Below are positions 23,359 through 31,924 of a DNA stretch of 38,536 nt, one piece after another. Every line of letters begins with the position of its first letter. The first letter of the stretch is position 1. Below the pieces are notes generated by a model, which saw only the letters and a list, made by a program, of their open reading frames with translations, did no database searches and was not told the origin of the DNA. The DNA is from an uncultured Acidimicrobiales bacterium. Lineage in GTDB: Bacteria; Actinomycetota; Acidimicrobiia; Acidimicrobiales; SZUA-35. Both the position numbers and the translations under genes were made by a program. The stretch lies in the NCBI GenBank assembly GCA_937925335.1, contig CALEWY010000027.1, positions 1 through 38,536 on the forward strand. The letters are read 5' to 3'.

Positions 23359-23364
23359 TAGAAC
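23359..23364 (+). promoter_or_regulatory. -10-like TAGAAC before the FAD protein gene
   Basis: TAGAAC is followed by 7 bases and GTG 23372. The last base departs from TANNNT, so the site is weaker than the others. Confidence 0.35.
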
Positions 23365-23371
23365 TATCTCC

Positions 23372-24586
23372 GTGCATGTCGTGATCATTGGAGCAGGACT
23401 CGCCGGCCTCGCCGCCGCGATCGACCTCGAGGCCGCTGGCCACGATGTCGAGCTACACGAAGCATCGGATGGCGCGGGTGGTCGAGTTCGCACCGACGTC
23501 GTCGATGGCTACCGGCTCGACCGGGGCTTTCAGATCCTCCTCGAGGCCTACCCCGAAGCGCAGGAGCTTCTCGACTACGGAGCGCTCGATCTCAAGCCGT
23601 TCACCGCCGGTGCACACGTGCGAGTCGACGGCGAGTTCCACCAGCTTGGCGATCCAATCCGCGAACCGTCGCAGCTGCTTTCAACCCTCCGTGCGCCAAT
23701 CGGATCGCCGATCGACAAGGCGAAGATTTTGGCGCTTCGACTCTCGGTGAGCCGAGGCCCGGTCGAGTCCCTTTGGCGCGGCGTCGGCACGACCGCAGCG
23801 AGCCGCTTCGAGAAGGCCGGCTTCAGCTCATCGATGGTTGAGCGGTTCCTTCGCCCACTGTTCGCCGGCATCACACTCGATCCAGAACTCAACGGATCCA
23901 GCCAGGTTGTCGAGTTCGTGTTCCGCATGCTTGGCGCCGGCGACGCGGTGGTGCCCGCTCAAGGAATGGGCGCCATCTCCGACCAGCTCGCCGCCCGACT
24001 GAGCGATGGTGTTCTGCACCTGAACAGCCCTGTCAGTGCCGTCACTCCAACCTCGGTCACACTCGCCGATGGTTCGGTGGTTGAGGCGGACGCAGTGATT
24101 GTCGCAACCGACGTCTCCTCTGCCGCACAACTCACCGATGTGGCCGATCCGGGTTGGAACAGCGTCACGAGTGTGTGGTTCGGCGCCGACAAAGCGCCCA
24201 TCGACGAACCCGTACTCGTCCTCAACGGCGACGGAACCGCTCCGATCAACTCGTTCGTCGTGATGAGCAACGTCAGTTCGGCCTACGCCCCGAGCGGCAA
24301 AGCACTGATGGTGGCGTCGTCTCCGACCTTGGACGACGGTGCTCCGGCGGCGATGCGCGCCCAGCTCAGCGAGTGGTTTGGCACCGAGGTTGACGACTGG
24401 ACCGAGCTCCGCGTCGACCGCATCGAGAAGGCGCAACCAAAGCAGCTGCCCGGTCACGATGCTCGGGCATCACTCCAGACCGACGACGGCGTCTGGCTCG
24501 CTGGTGATCACCGACGCGACGCGTCGATCAATGGAGCCATCGCGTCGGGCCGGGCGGTTGCCCGGCAAGTCCACGCAGCCTTCTAG
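23372..24586 (+). CDS. FAD-dependent amine-oxidase/phytoene-desaturase-like oxidoreductase
   Basis: A 404-residue flavoprotein. The N-terminal dinucleotide-binding motif is VVIIGAGLAGLAAAIDLEAAGHDVELHEA, followed by the GG-R motif GAGGRVRTD. The C-terminal FAD end is GVWLAGDHRRDASINGAIASGRAVA. The middle (RPLFAGITLDPELN, MGAISDQLAARL) resembles protoporphyrinogen-oxidase and carotenoid-desaturase relatives. The substrate cannot be told; the gene is not in a carotenoid or heme cluster. It ends 47 bases before a convergent lipoprotein gene, with a shared hairpin between them. Confidence 0.85.
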   Translation: MHVVIIGAGLAGLAAAIDLEAAGHDVELHEASDGAGGRVRTDVVDGYRLDRGFQILLEAYPEAQELLDYGALDLKPFTAGAHVRVDGEFHQLGDPIREPSQLLSTLRAPIGSPIDKAKILALRLSVSRGPVESLWRGVGTTAASRFEKAGFSSSMVERFLRPLFAGITLDPELNGSSQVVEFVFRMLGAGDAVVPAQGMGAISDQLAARLSDGVLHLNSPVSAVTPTSVTLADGSVVEADAVIVATDVSSAAQLTDVADPGWNSVTSVWFGADKAPIDEPVLVLNGDGTAPINSFVVMSNVSSAYAPSGKALMVASSPTLDDGAPAAMRAQLSEWFGTEVDDWTELRVDRIEKAQPKQLPGHDARASLQTDDGVWLAGDHRRDASINGAIASGRAVARQVHAAF

Positions 24587-24601
24587 CAATCGAAGCTGGG
24601 C

Positions 24602-24627
24602 GCCGGATCTTTCGATCCGAATCCGGC
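24602..24627. terminator. Hairpin between convergent genes
   Basis: GCCGGAT (24602-24608) pairs with ATCCGGC (24621-24627) around a 12-base loop; GGAT/ATCC inside offers an alternative smaller hairpin. No T-tract on either strand. Confidence 0.5.
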
Positions 24628-24633
24628 AAACGA

Positions 24634-25266
24634 CTAACGAGGCGGCGCTTCGGCGGCTGGGCGTGAACGCTGGATAGCGCGGGCCATCGAGTTCATGAGG
24701 TCGATCATCGAACGACCGCCGACGATCATGGCGCAGCCGATGGCGATCAAGACCATGACCTCGTTCGTACCCGTACGGGGCAACTCTTGAACGCCTTGAT
24801 CCTCGTCGTCATCTTGGGTCTGAGCGATGCCTGCGACCGCAACCTCGCCATCACCGGTGTCGTCAGCGGCAGAGGGTGATGCGCTGACCTCAGCGGCCGC
24901 CGTCGTGCTTGGAGCTGCGGTCGTGGGGGCTGTTGTGGGGGCTGCCGTCGTGGGAGCCGCGGTTGTTGGGACTGTTGTCGGGGTTGCCGTCGTTGGAGCC
25001 GCGGTCGTTGGGGCTGCCGTCGTGGGAGCTGCGGTGGCTGGAGCGGCCGTCGTTGGGACGGCTGTCGTGGTTGACCCGTCAGAGCTCGGTGCATCGTCCA
25101 GACCGGCATCGTCCAGACCGCCATCGGGCGTGCCGTCGGTGTATTCGGGAACCGAAACCGTTTGGTCCGGGAGCGCTCCACTCGCGATCACGAACTCGCC
25201 CTCTTGCAAGGAACCACAGGCGGTCAGCGCCACACATGCTGCGCCTGCCACGAAAAATCTCGTCAT
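24634..25266 (-). CDS. Thr/Pro/Ala-rich lipoprotein with LPXTG-type C-terminal anchor
   Basis: A 210-residue surface protein from ATG 25266. The signal peptide ends in a lipobox (VALTAC, Cys17). Residues about 66-124 are a low-complexity TTAAP repeat stretch. Near the C-terminus LPRTG (162-166) is followed by a hydrophobic segment (MVLIAIGCAMIVGG, 171-184) and a basic tail (RAIQRSRP), the three parts of a sortase signal. Having both a lipid attachment site and a sortase motif is unusual, since each alone anchors a protein. Either the LPRTG end is a plain membrane anchor or one site is unused. No sortase gene is in the window. The function is unknown. Confidence 0.8.
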   Translation of the reverse strand: MTRFFVAGAACVALTACGSLQEGEFVIASGALPDQTVSVPEYTDGTPDGGLDDAGLDDAPSSDGSTTTAVPTTAAPATAAPTTAAPTTAAPTTATPTTVPTTAAPTTAAPTTAPTTAAPSTTAAAEVSASPSAADDTGDGEVAVAGIAQTQDDDEDQGVQELPRTGTNEVMVLIAIGCAMIVGGRSMIDLMNSMARAIQRSRPAAEAPPR

Positions 25267-25360
25267 CGCACTTCTTGCATTCTCCACGTACTCATCATCC
25301 CCGCCCGGCTCAGGACCTGAATGAGCGGAGGTTCCGGCTGGTGTGGTTCATGTGGCCCAC

Positions 25361-25366
25361 TAGCGT
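25361..25366 (+). promoter_or_regulatory. -10-like TAGCGT before mutM
   Basis: TAGCGT lies 10 bases before ATG 25377, giving a leader of only a few bases. Confidence 0.35.
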
Positions 25367-25376
25367 GCAGGCGACC

Positions 25377-26195
25377 ATGCCCGAGCTCCCCGAAGTTGAA
25401 ACGATCCGCCGGCAGATCGCGCCCAGGCTCGATGGGGCGCTCGTGCTCGAGGCGGGATCACACCCGTCGGCAAAGTTCACGCCAGCGACCGAGGCCACAG
25501 GTGCGCGCTTCACGATGGCAGGCCGACGCGGCAAATACCTCCTGTTGCCACTCGATGATGGGCGAGAGCTCGTCGTCCATCTCGGCATGACCGGCCAACT
25601 CCGCTTCCGGTCGGGTGAGCCCGACGACTCCGACCCCTACCTTCGAGCTTGGTGGCGGCTCACCCATGCCGATGGGGCGCCCGAAGTCCTCGAATTCGCC
25701 GATGTTCGTCGCTTTGGCCGCCTTCGAGTTGTGCCCGCGGGCGACTACTCATCGATCCCGACACTCGCTGCCGCAGGTCCAGAACCGTGGGATCCCGAGC
25801 TCACACCACACCGATTTTGGGAGTTATTGGGAAAAAGTAAGAGGGCGTTGAAGACCCATCTCCTGTCCCAACGACCGATCGCCGGGGTTGGAAACATCTA
25901 CGCCGACGAAGCACTTTGGCTCTCAGAGATCAATCCGAAGAGCACCCGGCTCGGCAAAGAACGTGCGGCGCGATTGCTCGATGCACTGCGCTCTGTGCTG
26001 CAGCAAGGCATTGATCTCGGAGGAACAACGCTCCGCGACTACCGAAACGCGGAGGGCGCCAGCGGTGGAAACCAGCATGAACTGCTCGCCTATGGGCGAG
26101 GCGGTCAGCCTTGTCTGCGATGTGACGAACCGTTGCGTTCGGCCCAAATCGACGCTCGAACGACGACGTGGTGCCCGAGGTGTCAAGCGAGGTGA
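25377..26195 (+). CDS. mutM: Formamidopyrimidine-DNA glycosylase (Fpg/MutM)
   Basis: A 272-residue Fpg-family glycosylase with the obligatory N-terminus PELPEVETIRRQ after the initiator Met: Pro2 is the nucleophile and Glu3 the acid. The chain continues with HLGMTGQLRF, DVRRFGRL, the helix-two-turn-helix LLSQRPIAGVGNIYADEAL, and a C-terminal zinc finger with Cys246, Cys249, Cys266 and Cys269. It removes oxidised purines such as 8-oxoguanine. All catalytic and zinc residues are present. The frame is open far upstream, but only ATG 25377 exposes the Pro-Glu end. Confidence 0.96.
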   Translation: MPELPEVETIRRQIAPRLDGALVLEAGSHPSAKFTPATEATGARFTMAGRRGKYLLLPLDDGRELVVHLGMTGQLRFRSGEPDDSDPYLRAWWRLTHADGAPEVLEFADVRRFGRLRVVPAGDYSSIPTLAAAGPEPWDPELTPHRFWELLGKSKRALKTHLLSQRPIAGVGNIYADEALWLSEINPKSTRLGKERAARLLDALRSVLQQGIDLGGTTLRDYRNAEGASGGNQHELLAYGRGGQPCLRCDEPLRSAQIDARTTTWCPRCQAR

Positions 26196-26200
26196 CCCCC

Positions 26201-26206
26201 TAGTAT
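26201..26206 (+). promoter_or_regulatory. -10 hexamer TAGTAT, leaderless promoter of the marR gene
   Basis: TAGTAT is followed by exactly 7 bases and ATG 26214. It lies 5 bases after the mutM stop. Confidence 0.55.
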
Positions 26207-26213
26207 CCGGGGT

Positions 26214-26663
26214 ATGGGTGACGGGCTCGACGAAGAGCAATTGAAGGTTTGGCGCTCTTTTCTCGATGTGAACACGAGGATGGTCGACGTCCTCGACCAG
26301 CGGTTGCGGCGCCGCCACAGTCTTGCGCTTACGGACTACGAGATTTTGACGATGCTGGCCGAGGCGGATGGTCACCGGCTGAGGATGAGCGACCTCGCAT
26401 CGCGAGTGCTCGTGTCGCGATCACGCTTGACCTACCGAATCGATCAGCTCAGCAAACGTGGCGTTGTTGAACGAGTCGAAGACCAAAACGACGGTCGAGG
26501 CACCTTCGCCTCGTTAACCGACGACGGTGTTGCACTCCTCGTAGAGGCGACACCACTTCACGCGGCCGACGTGAAGTCGATCCTCTTCGATCATTTGAGC
26601 GACCTCGACCTCAAGGCGTTTCAGCTGGTGCTCCAACGGATTCAGGTCTCGCTCGCTGGCTAA
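26214..26663 (+). CDS. MarR-family transcriptional regulator
   Basis: A 149-residue winged-helix regulator: LTDYEILTMLAEADGHRLRMSDLASRVLVSRSRLTYRIDQLSKRGVVERVEDQNDGRGTFASLTDDG contains the recognition helix and the DxRG-type wing (NDGRGTF). MarR proteins act as dimers on palindromic sites and often respond to phenolics or oxidants. The target is not evident; the neighbours are mutM and a nuclease gene, each with its own -10. No clear palindrome was seen at its own promoter. Confidence 0.9.
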   Translation: MGDGLDEEQLKVWRSFLDVNTRMVDVLDQRLRRRHSLALTDYEILTMLAEADGHRLRMSDLASRVLVSRSRLTYRIDQLSKRGVVERVEDQNDGRGTFASLTDDGVALLVEATPLHAADVKSILFDHLSDLDLKAFQLVLQRIQVSLAG

Positions 26664-26696
26664 GCCAAGAATCGCCGGACTGATTCGGTGGCGAAG

Positions 26697-26702
26697 TAGG
26701 TT
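26697..26702 (+). promoter_or_regulatory. -10 hexamer TAGGTT, leaderless promoter of the RNB gene
   Basis: TAGGTT is followed by 8 bases and ATG 26711. Confidence 0.45.
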
Positions 26703-26710
26703 GCTCCACA

Positions 26711-28114
26711 ATGCCTCGCCTCAGACTTCGTGCCCCACATGCCTTCGAACAAGGGTTCGATGCGATTCGCACCGAGCTCGATGTTCCTCCGTCGTTCCCG
26801 CCGGAGGTGCTTGAAGCTGCCGCCAACGCCCATGCCGCGCCAGCCGATCGAATCGACCTTCGCGGGATCGAGTTCATTGCGATCGACCCGCCCGGAGCGA
26901 CCGACCTCGACCAAGCCTTCGCAGCCGAACGCCGCGGCGACGGGTTCCGTGTGTTCTACGCCATCGCCGACGTCGGCGCATTTCTCGAACCAGGCGGTGT
27001 GATCGATCTCGAAGCGCGCGGCCGAGGCACGACGCTCTACAGCCCGGACATGCGCACACCGCTCCACCCGCCGATCATCAGCGAGGATCGAGCGAGCCTC
27101 TTGGCCGGCACCGAGAAGCCGTCACTCGTCTGGACGATCGACCTCGACGAATCCGGTATGCCGATCGACGCTCGACTCGAACGAGCGACCGTGCTGATTC
27201 GAGAAGCCATCCCCTACGTCGAGGCGCAACGACGCATCGACGCAGACGATCCGGCACTCGGGCTTCTCAAGACCATTGGCATGTTGCGCCAGGAGCGCGA
27301 AGTAGAACGAGGCGGGGTCAGCCTGAACCTCCCGGCACAAGAGGTTGTCGAAACGAACGGCACCTACTCGCTCGCCTACGACACTTCCGTGCCCGTCGAG
27401 GGCTGGAACGCACAGATCTCGTTGCTGACCGGCATCGTCGCTGGCAACGCGATGTTCGACGCAAAAGTCGGTATCTTGCGCACTCTCCCGCCAACCCGGA
27501 AGCAGGATCTGCGTCGCCTCCGTCGACAGGCGAAGGCGCTCAACGTCGACTGGCCAGACCACCTCGCATATGCCGAGATGGTGCGAACGGTCAGCCCTGA
27601 CACACCGGCCCGCAACGCATTCTTGTTGCAGGCCGCTCGATCCTTTCGTGGCGCCGGCTACCTGGGATTCTCAGGCGAGCAGCCAGAACACCCGGAGCAC
27701 GGCGCGATCGCGTCGATCTATGGCCACGTCACGGCGCCACTTCGACGCTTGGTCGACCGGTTCGCCAACGAAATCCTTCTCGCTCTCTACGCCGGAGAAG
27801 AACCACCGGCGTGGGCGGTTGAAGCACTCGAAGATCTGCCATCACACATGGGCCGGGCGAAGTCGAAGGAGTCCGCTCTCGAGCGAGCGATGGTCAACTT
27901 CAGTGAAGCCTTGGTGCTCGAGAAGTCGGTCGGCGCGCGCTTCGATGGTTTCGTCGTCGACCTCGATACCAAACGAGATCGGGCCGTGATTCAGATCGCA
28001 GAGCCGGCCGTCGTTGCCAACGTTGACCCGTCCGGCCTCGAGCTCGCTCAACAGGTTTCGGTCAGGCTCGACGCGGTCGATGTGACGCGCCGAACGGTCG
28101 ACTTTACGGTCTGA
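26711..28114 (+). CDS. RNB-domain ribonuclease (RNase II/R family), short form
   Basis: A 467-residue protein made mainly of an RNB catalytic domain. The active-site segment IAIDPPGATDLDQAF (57-70) carries the metal-binding Asp residues (59, 65, 67). It is followed by FYAIADVGAFLEPGG, TTLYSPDMRTPLHPPIIS and, near the end, the GAIASIYGHVTAPLRRLVDRFANEI helix. It degrades RNA 3' to 5'. The N-terminal cold-shock domains are absent and the C-terminal S1 region is reduced to about 80 residues, as in other actinobacterial short forms, so substrate range may differ from RNase R. The serine hydrolase gene follows after 3 bases and is probably cotranscribed. Confidence 0.9.
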   Translation: MPRLRLRAPHAFEQGFDAIRTELDVPPSFPPEVLEAAANAHAAPADRIDLRGIEFIAIDPPGATDLDQAFAAERRGDGFRVFYAIADVGAFLEPGGVIDLEARGRGTTLYSPDMRTPLHPPIISEDRASLLAGTEKPSLVWTIDLDESGMPIDARLERATVLIREAIPYVEAQRRIDADDPALGLLKTIGMLRQEREVERGGVSLNLPAQEVVETNGTYSLAYDTSVPVEGWNAQISLLTGIVAGNAMFDAKVGILRTLPPTRKQDLRRLRRQAKALNVDWPDHLAYAEMVRTVSPDTPARNAFLLQAARSFRGAGYLGFSGEQPEHPEHGAIASIYGHVTAPLRRLVDRFANEILLALYAGEEPPAWAVEALEDLPSHMGRAKSKESALERAMVNFSEALVLEKSVGARFDGFVVDLDTKRDRAVIQIAEPAVVANVDPSGLELAQQVSVRLDAVDVTRRTVDFTV

Positions 28115-28117
28115 CCC

Positions 28118-29197
28118 GTGATCAGTCGCCCAACTCGCCTCGATCCTCTTCGCCCACAACCCGACGGTGTCGCGTGGCCGACGGGTGATTGGCAGACCCA
28201 AGAGCCGGGCGAAGGCGTCGACACCGCTCGCCTCAACGAACTGCTCGACACGGCGTTCGATCCCGACAGCGGCTCACCGATGCATCTGTCCTTGGCCACC
28301 GTGGTGATTCAGGGCGGCCATGTGGTCGCCGAGCGCTACGGCACGACCGCCAGCGTCGACGAATCGTTGATCTCGTGGTCGATGGCGAAGAGCGTGACCC
28401 AAGCGATGATCGGTCTGCTGATCTCGGACGGTCTCTTGGCCATCGATCAGCCCGCACCCGTCGCAGAATGGGCCGACGACGAGCGCAGTTCCATCACCAT
28501 CGAACACCTGCTGTCGATGACGAGTGGGCTGCGCTTCACCGAGGACTACGTCGATGACTCCGTCTCCGATGTGATCGAGATGTTGTTCGGAGCGGGGAAA
28601 GGCGACACGGCTGGTTACACAAAGCAGCTGCCGCTCGATCACGAACCGGGCACGGTCTTCAACTACTCGAGCGGCACGACCAACGTGCTCGCATCGATCT
28701 GTGGCGACGTGATCGCGCCAGGAACAAGCGGGGATGAGCGAGCCGAAGCCGTTCGCGAGTTCATGCACATGCGCCTCTTCGATCCGCTCCACATGGCGAG
28801 CGCCGAACCTCGGTTCGACGATGCCGGGACGTTTGTCGGTTCGTCGTTTCTCTACTGCAACGCTCGCGACTTCGCCCGCTTTGGTTATCTCTACCTGCGA
28901 GATGGTGTTTGGGACGGCGATCGAGTTCTGCCCGAGGGTTGGGTCGACAAGGCTCGCACTCCGCTCCCCGACGAGCTGACCGGCCTCAACGATCAGAACT
29001 TTTGGTACGGCAACCAGTGGTGGTTGTGGGACGACCAGACCGGCGCCTTTGGCTGCCACGGCTATGAGGGGCAGTACATCCTGGTGTGCCCAGCGCGAGA
29101 TCTTGTGGTCGTTCGGCTCGGCAAGACCTCTGACGACTTCGCTCTCGAACGTCGCCAATGGCTGACCGACATCATGAGCTGTTTCCCTGAATACTGA
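28118..29197 (+). CDS. Serine beta-lactamase-like hydrolase (class C/esterase family)
   Basis: A 359-residue protein of the penicillin-binding-protein/beta-lactamase fold. The nucleophile motif SxxK is SMAK at 88-91, and the second motif lies at NYSSGTTN near 182-189. The C-terminal part contains RDGVWDGDRVLPEGWVDKA and WWLWDDQTGAFGCHGYEGQY, where HGYEG stands in for the KTG/HxG box. No signal peptide is visible, so it is likely a cytoplasmic esterase or amidase rather than a secreted resistance enzyme. GTG 28118 lies 3 bases after the RNB stop. Confidence 0.85.
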   Translation: MISRPTRLDPLRPQPDGVAWPTGDWQTQEPGEGVDTARLNELLDTAFDPDSGSPMHLSLATVVIQGGHVVAERYGTTASVDESLISWSMAKSVTQAMIGLLISDGLLAIDQPAPVAEWADDERSSITIEHLLSMTSGLRFTEDYVDDSVSDVIEMLFGAGKGDTAGYTKQLPLDHEPGTVFNYSSGTTNVLASICGDVIAPGTSGDERAEAVREFMHMRLFDPLHMASAEPRFDDAGTFVGSSFLYCNARDFARFGYLYLRDGVWDGDRVLPEGWVDKARTPLPDELTGLNDQNFWYGNQWWLWDDQTGAFGCHGYEGQYILVCPARDLVVVRLGKTSDDFALERRQWLTDIMSCFPEY

Positions 29198-29201
29198 TGT
29201 G

Positions 29202-29738
29202 ATGCGCCATCGCCTGATCGCCCTCAGCATCGCCTGCTTTGCCCTCCTCGCCAGCTGCTCCAGTGAGCCCACCACCCAGGCTGCGACCGAATCCAACAGC
29301 GGTGAGACAAGCGCTGTTGCTGAATCCTCTGAAGAGACGACCACCGACTCGACCCAGCCGACCGACGAGACAGGGTCGGCTGAGGCTGCGCAGGAAGCCG
29401 ACGACGCAGCTCCTGCTGGTGACGCCGAAGAACTGTTCCCCGATGTCATCAATGCGACGGCCGAACTCGATGGTGATGGCACGTGGACGATCAGCGCAAC
29501 GTTGAGTTCGCCCTATGACTCCCCCGAGCGTTATGCCGATGCGTGGCAGGTCATCGGCCCCGACGGCACCGCCTACGGCGAACGATTCCTCACCCACGAT
29601 CACGCCGGCGAGCAGCCCTTTACTCGTAGTGAGTCCGGCATCGAGATCCCCGACGATGTCGACGTCGTCACCATCCAAGGCCGAGATCAGGTGAGCGGCT
29701 GGGGCGGACAAACCTTCGAACTTGTCCTCAGCCGTTAG
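29202..29738 (+). CDS. Lipoprotein of unknown function
   Basis: A 178-residue protein with a lipoprotein signal, MRHRLIALSIACFALLASC, lipid Cys at 19. A Thr/Ser/Glu-rich linker runs to about 80, followed by a compact beta-rich domain (ATAELDGDGTWTISATLSSPYDSPERYADAWQVIGPDG). The domain resembles small Ig-like secreted domains, but no family was recognised. ATG 29202 is preferred to GTG 29199 because it begins the signal peptide properly. It follows the serine hydrolase by 4 bases. Confidence 0.75.
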   Translation: MRHRLIALSIACFALLASCSSEPTTQAATESNSGETSAVAESSEETTTDSTQPTDETGSAEAAQEADDAAPAGDAEELFPDVINATAELDGDGTWTISATLSSPYDSPERYADAWQVIGPDGTAYGERFLTHDHAGEQPFTRSESGIEIPDDVDVVTIQGRDQVSGWGGQTFELVLSR

Positions 29739-29884
29739 GAGACGAGTCGGTCGGCCAAGGAACGAGCCCGGACGACTGATCGCCCAACAACTCAGCGCGG
29801 TACTTCGACGACGAAGGAGGAGAATCGCACTGAGATGTCCGCCTACCGGTCTTCTCTGGCTGAGGCGTCCCTGGCGAAGCGGGT

Positions 29885-29890
29885 GATACT
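29885..29890 (+). promoter_or_regulatory. -10-like GATACT before the S9 peptidase gene
   Basis: GATACT is followed by 6 bases and ATG 29897. The first base departs from TANNNT. Confidence 0.35.
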
Positions 29891-29896
29891 GGCGGC

Positions 29897-31909
29897 ATGA
29901 CTCGTCGCCCCATGGAGCCAACCGATCTTTACGGCCTGCAGGCCGTGTCAGCGGTGGTCGTCCACCCCGCCGGAACCAGCGCGGCCTACACGGTCGCATG
30001 GCCTGATCAAGCCTCGGACGAGAACCGCAGCCAAGTCTGGATCTACGACATCGCCGGCGATTCACACCGGCTCCTACTCGACGGGCACAACGAGCTCCGG
30101 CCTCGCTTTTCGCCCGACGGCAGCCGTCTTGCCCTTCTGCGTTCCGAGCCGAAGACTCCCCCGACACCCGTCGTCGTCGAGATCGAAACGGGAGCGGTCT
30201 CCGAGATCGAAGGCTTCGGCCAAGACGGCGCAACGGCAGTCGAATGGGTCGACAACGACCGACTGGTGATCGCCGGTGCGGCCCGGCCCAGCGATCAAGA
30301 CGGCATCGAGTCTGAAGAACTCGCGAAACGCATCCGCGTGTTCAAGACGACCGACTACCGATTCAACGGCAAAGGTTGGACGCATGATCGGCCCGGCCAG
30401 ATCTGGACGACCTCGATCAGCTCAGGCACGACCACACGGCTGACCAACGCCGAGCGAAACTACGCCGGCCTCGCCGTGTCCCCCGATGGTTCGTCGCTCC
30501 TCTCCACCACGTCGGTCACAGCCGATGGCGACCTCACCGGCGAAAACGTGGTCGTGCACATCTCCCTTGCCGAGTCCGCAGCAAGCGAATCAGGCGAACA
30601 GGTCCTGACCCAAGCGGGCGGACGATGGGCGATGGTGGGCTGGGCGGCCTCAGCCGATGGGTCGGTGCCGATCGCCGACAGGTCGGTGCCGATCGCCGTT
30701 GGCTCAACCCGGGCCGGCACCGTCACCCTCCAGCATCCTCACCGTCTCGACCCCACAGGTGCGGCCGCTCCGGTTCGTATTGGAGACGCCGACGTGAGCG
30801 CAGCCTCACTCGTCGGTGATGGGGGCCGCATGGTCGACATCGGCGGCTCACTGCTCATGCCCGGCGTGCGCCGCGGCACCGTCACCGTCGATCGGTATGA
30901 ACTCGATGTATCCGCCGACGCCGCAGTCGATGGCGCCTGCTCCATAGTCGCTGAGACCTCCGGAGTGATCGGCTCGTTCGACACCAGCGGCGACGGCTCA
31001 ACGATTCTGGCCGCGGTCAGCACACCGACCCGGCCCGCCGAACTGTGGGAGTTCACCAGCACCGGATCTCGCGTGATTCGTTCGTTCAATGACGAGTTGC
31101 TGGCCACGCTCGATCTCGTCGAACCCGAGATCGTGCAGATCCCGTCGACGGACGGTGCCGAGGTCGAAGCCTTTGTGGTTCGTCCACCGGCATCAGCTCC
31201 CAACCTCACGAATGGCGGCGCAGCGGGGCCCGGTCTCGTCTACGTGCACGGTGGTCCGATGTTCGCCTACGGCTTGGCCTTCTTTGACGAGTTCCAGCTG
31301 GCAGCCGCGGCCGGCTACACGGTGATCGGCGGCAACCCCCGAGGTTCGGACGGCTACGGCGAGGAGTGGGCGGCAACACTGCGCGGCAGACTCGGCACGA
31401 TCGACGCCGAAGACGTCACGGCGATCACCGACCATCTCGCATCGCTCCCCGAGGTGGATTCCGAACGCATTGGACTCGGCGGCGGTAGCTACGGCGGCTT
31501 CATGACCTCGTGGATGATCGGCCACACCGATCGCTACAAGGCTGCGCTGGTCGAACGAGCTGTGACCAACTGGGAGTCGTTCGCTGGAACGAGCGACATC
31601 GGCCCGTGGTTTGGCCCGATGCTGTTGGACGCGTCGGTCGAAAGTGACGTCGAGAAGCTTCGACACATGTCCCCGCTGACGTATGCGCCGAACGTCTCGA
31701 CCCCCACGCTGATCGTGCACTCCGAAGAGGATTGGCGATGCCCGATCGAACAGGCCGAGCAACTCTTCGTGGCCTACCGGCGCAACGGGGTCGACGTCAC
31801 GTTCGCTCGCGTGCCTGGTGAAAACCACGAACTCACCCGAAACGGTTCACCCCAACACCGGGTGGACCGCTTCGAGCTCGTTCACGAGTTCTTCTCACGC
31901 CACGTCTAA
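29897..31909 (+). CDS. S9-family prolyl-oligopeptidase-like peptidase
   Basis: A 670-residue enzyme with an N-terminal beta-propeller (about 1-400) and a C-terminal alpha/beta-hydrolase domain. The catalytic triad is visible: Ser531 in GGGSYGGFMTSW, Asp612 in HSEEDWRCP and His644 in ENHELTRNG. GLVYVHGGP near 440-460 forms the oxyanion region. This matches the acylaminoacyl-peptidase/DPP branch of S9. There is no signal peptide, so it probably acts on oligopeptides in the cytoplasm. A 21-bp duplication at 30660-30698 adds a SVPIADR repeat in the propeller. It converges on the selenoprotein gene at 31925. Confidence 0.92.
   Translation: MTRRPMEPTDLYGLQAVSAVVVHPAGTSAAYTVAWPDQASDENRSQVWIYDIAGDSHRLLLDGHNELRPRFSPDGSRLALLRSEPKTPPTPVVVEIETGAVSEIEGFGQDGATAVEWVDNDRLVIAGAARPSDQDGIESEELAKRIRVFKTTDYRFNGKGWTHDRPGQIWTTSISSGTTTRLTNAERNYAGLAVSPDGSSLLSTTSVTADGDLTGENVVVHISLAESAASESGEQVLTQAGGRWAMVGWAASADGSVPIADRSVPIAVGSTRAGTVTLQHPHRLDPTGAAAPVRIGDADVSAASLVGDGGRMVDIGGSLLMPGVRRGTVTVDRYELDVSADAAVDGACSIVAETSGVIGSFDTSGDGSTILAAVSTPTRPAELWEFTSTGSRVIRSFNDELLATLDLVEPEIVQIPSTDGAEVEAFVVRPPASAPNLTNGGAAGPGLVYVHGGPMFAYGLAFFDEFQLAAAAGYTVIGGNPRGSDGYGEEWAATLRGRLGTIDAEDVTAITDHLASLPEVDSERIGLGGGSYGGFMTSWMIGHTDRYKAALVERAVTNWESFAGTSDIGPWFGPMLLDASVESDVEKLRHMSPLTYAPNVSTPTLIVHSEEDWRCPIEQAEQLFVAYRRNGVDVTFARVPGENHELTRNGSPQHRVDRFELVHEFFSRHV
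30660..30698 (+). repeat. 21-bp period duplication in the S9 peptidase gene
   Basis: GGTCGGTGCCGATCGCCG occurs at 30660-30677 and 30681-30698, encoding SVPIADRSVPIAVG in a propeller loop. Confidence 0.85.
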
Positions 31910-31924
31910 GCGTGCTCCGCTGAA

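Noticed and set aside
24909..25376. Long upstream extension of MutM
   Set aside because: MutM needs Pro-Glu directly after the initiator Met; the upstream part is antisense to the TTAAP-repeat lipoprotein gene.
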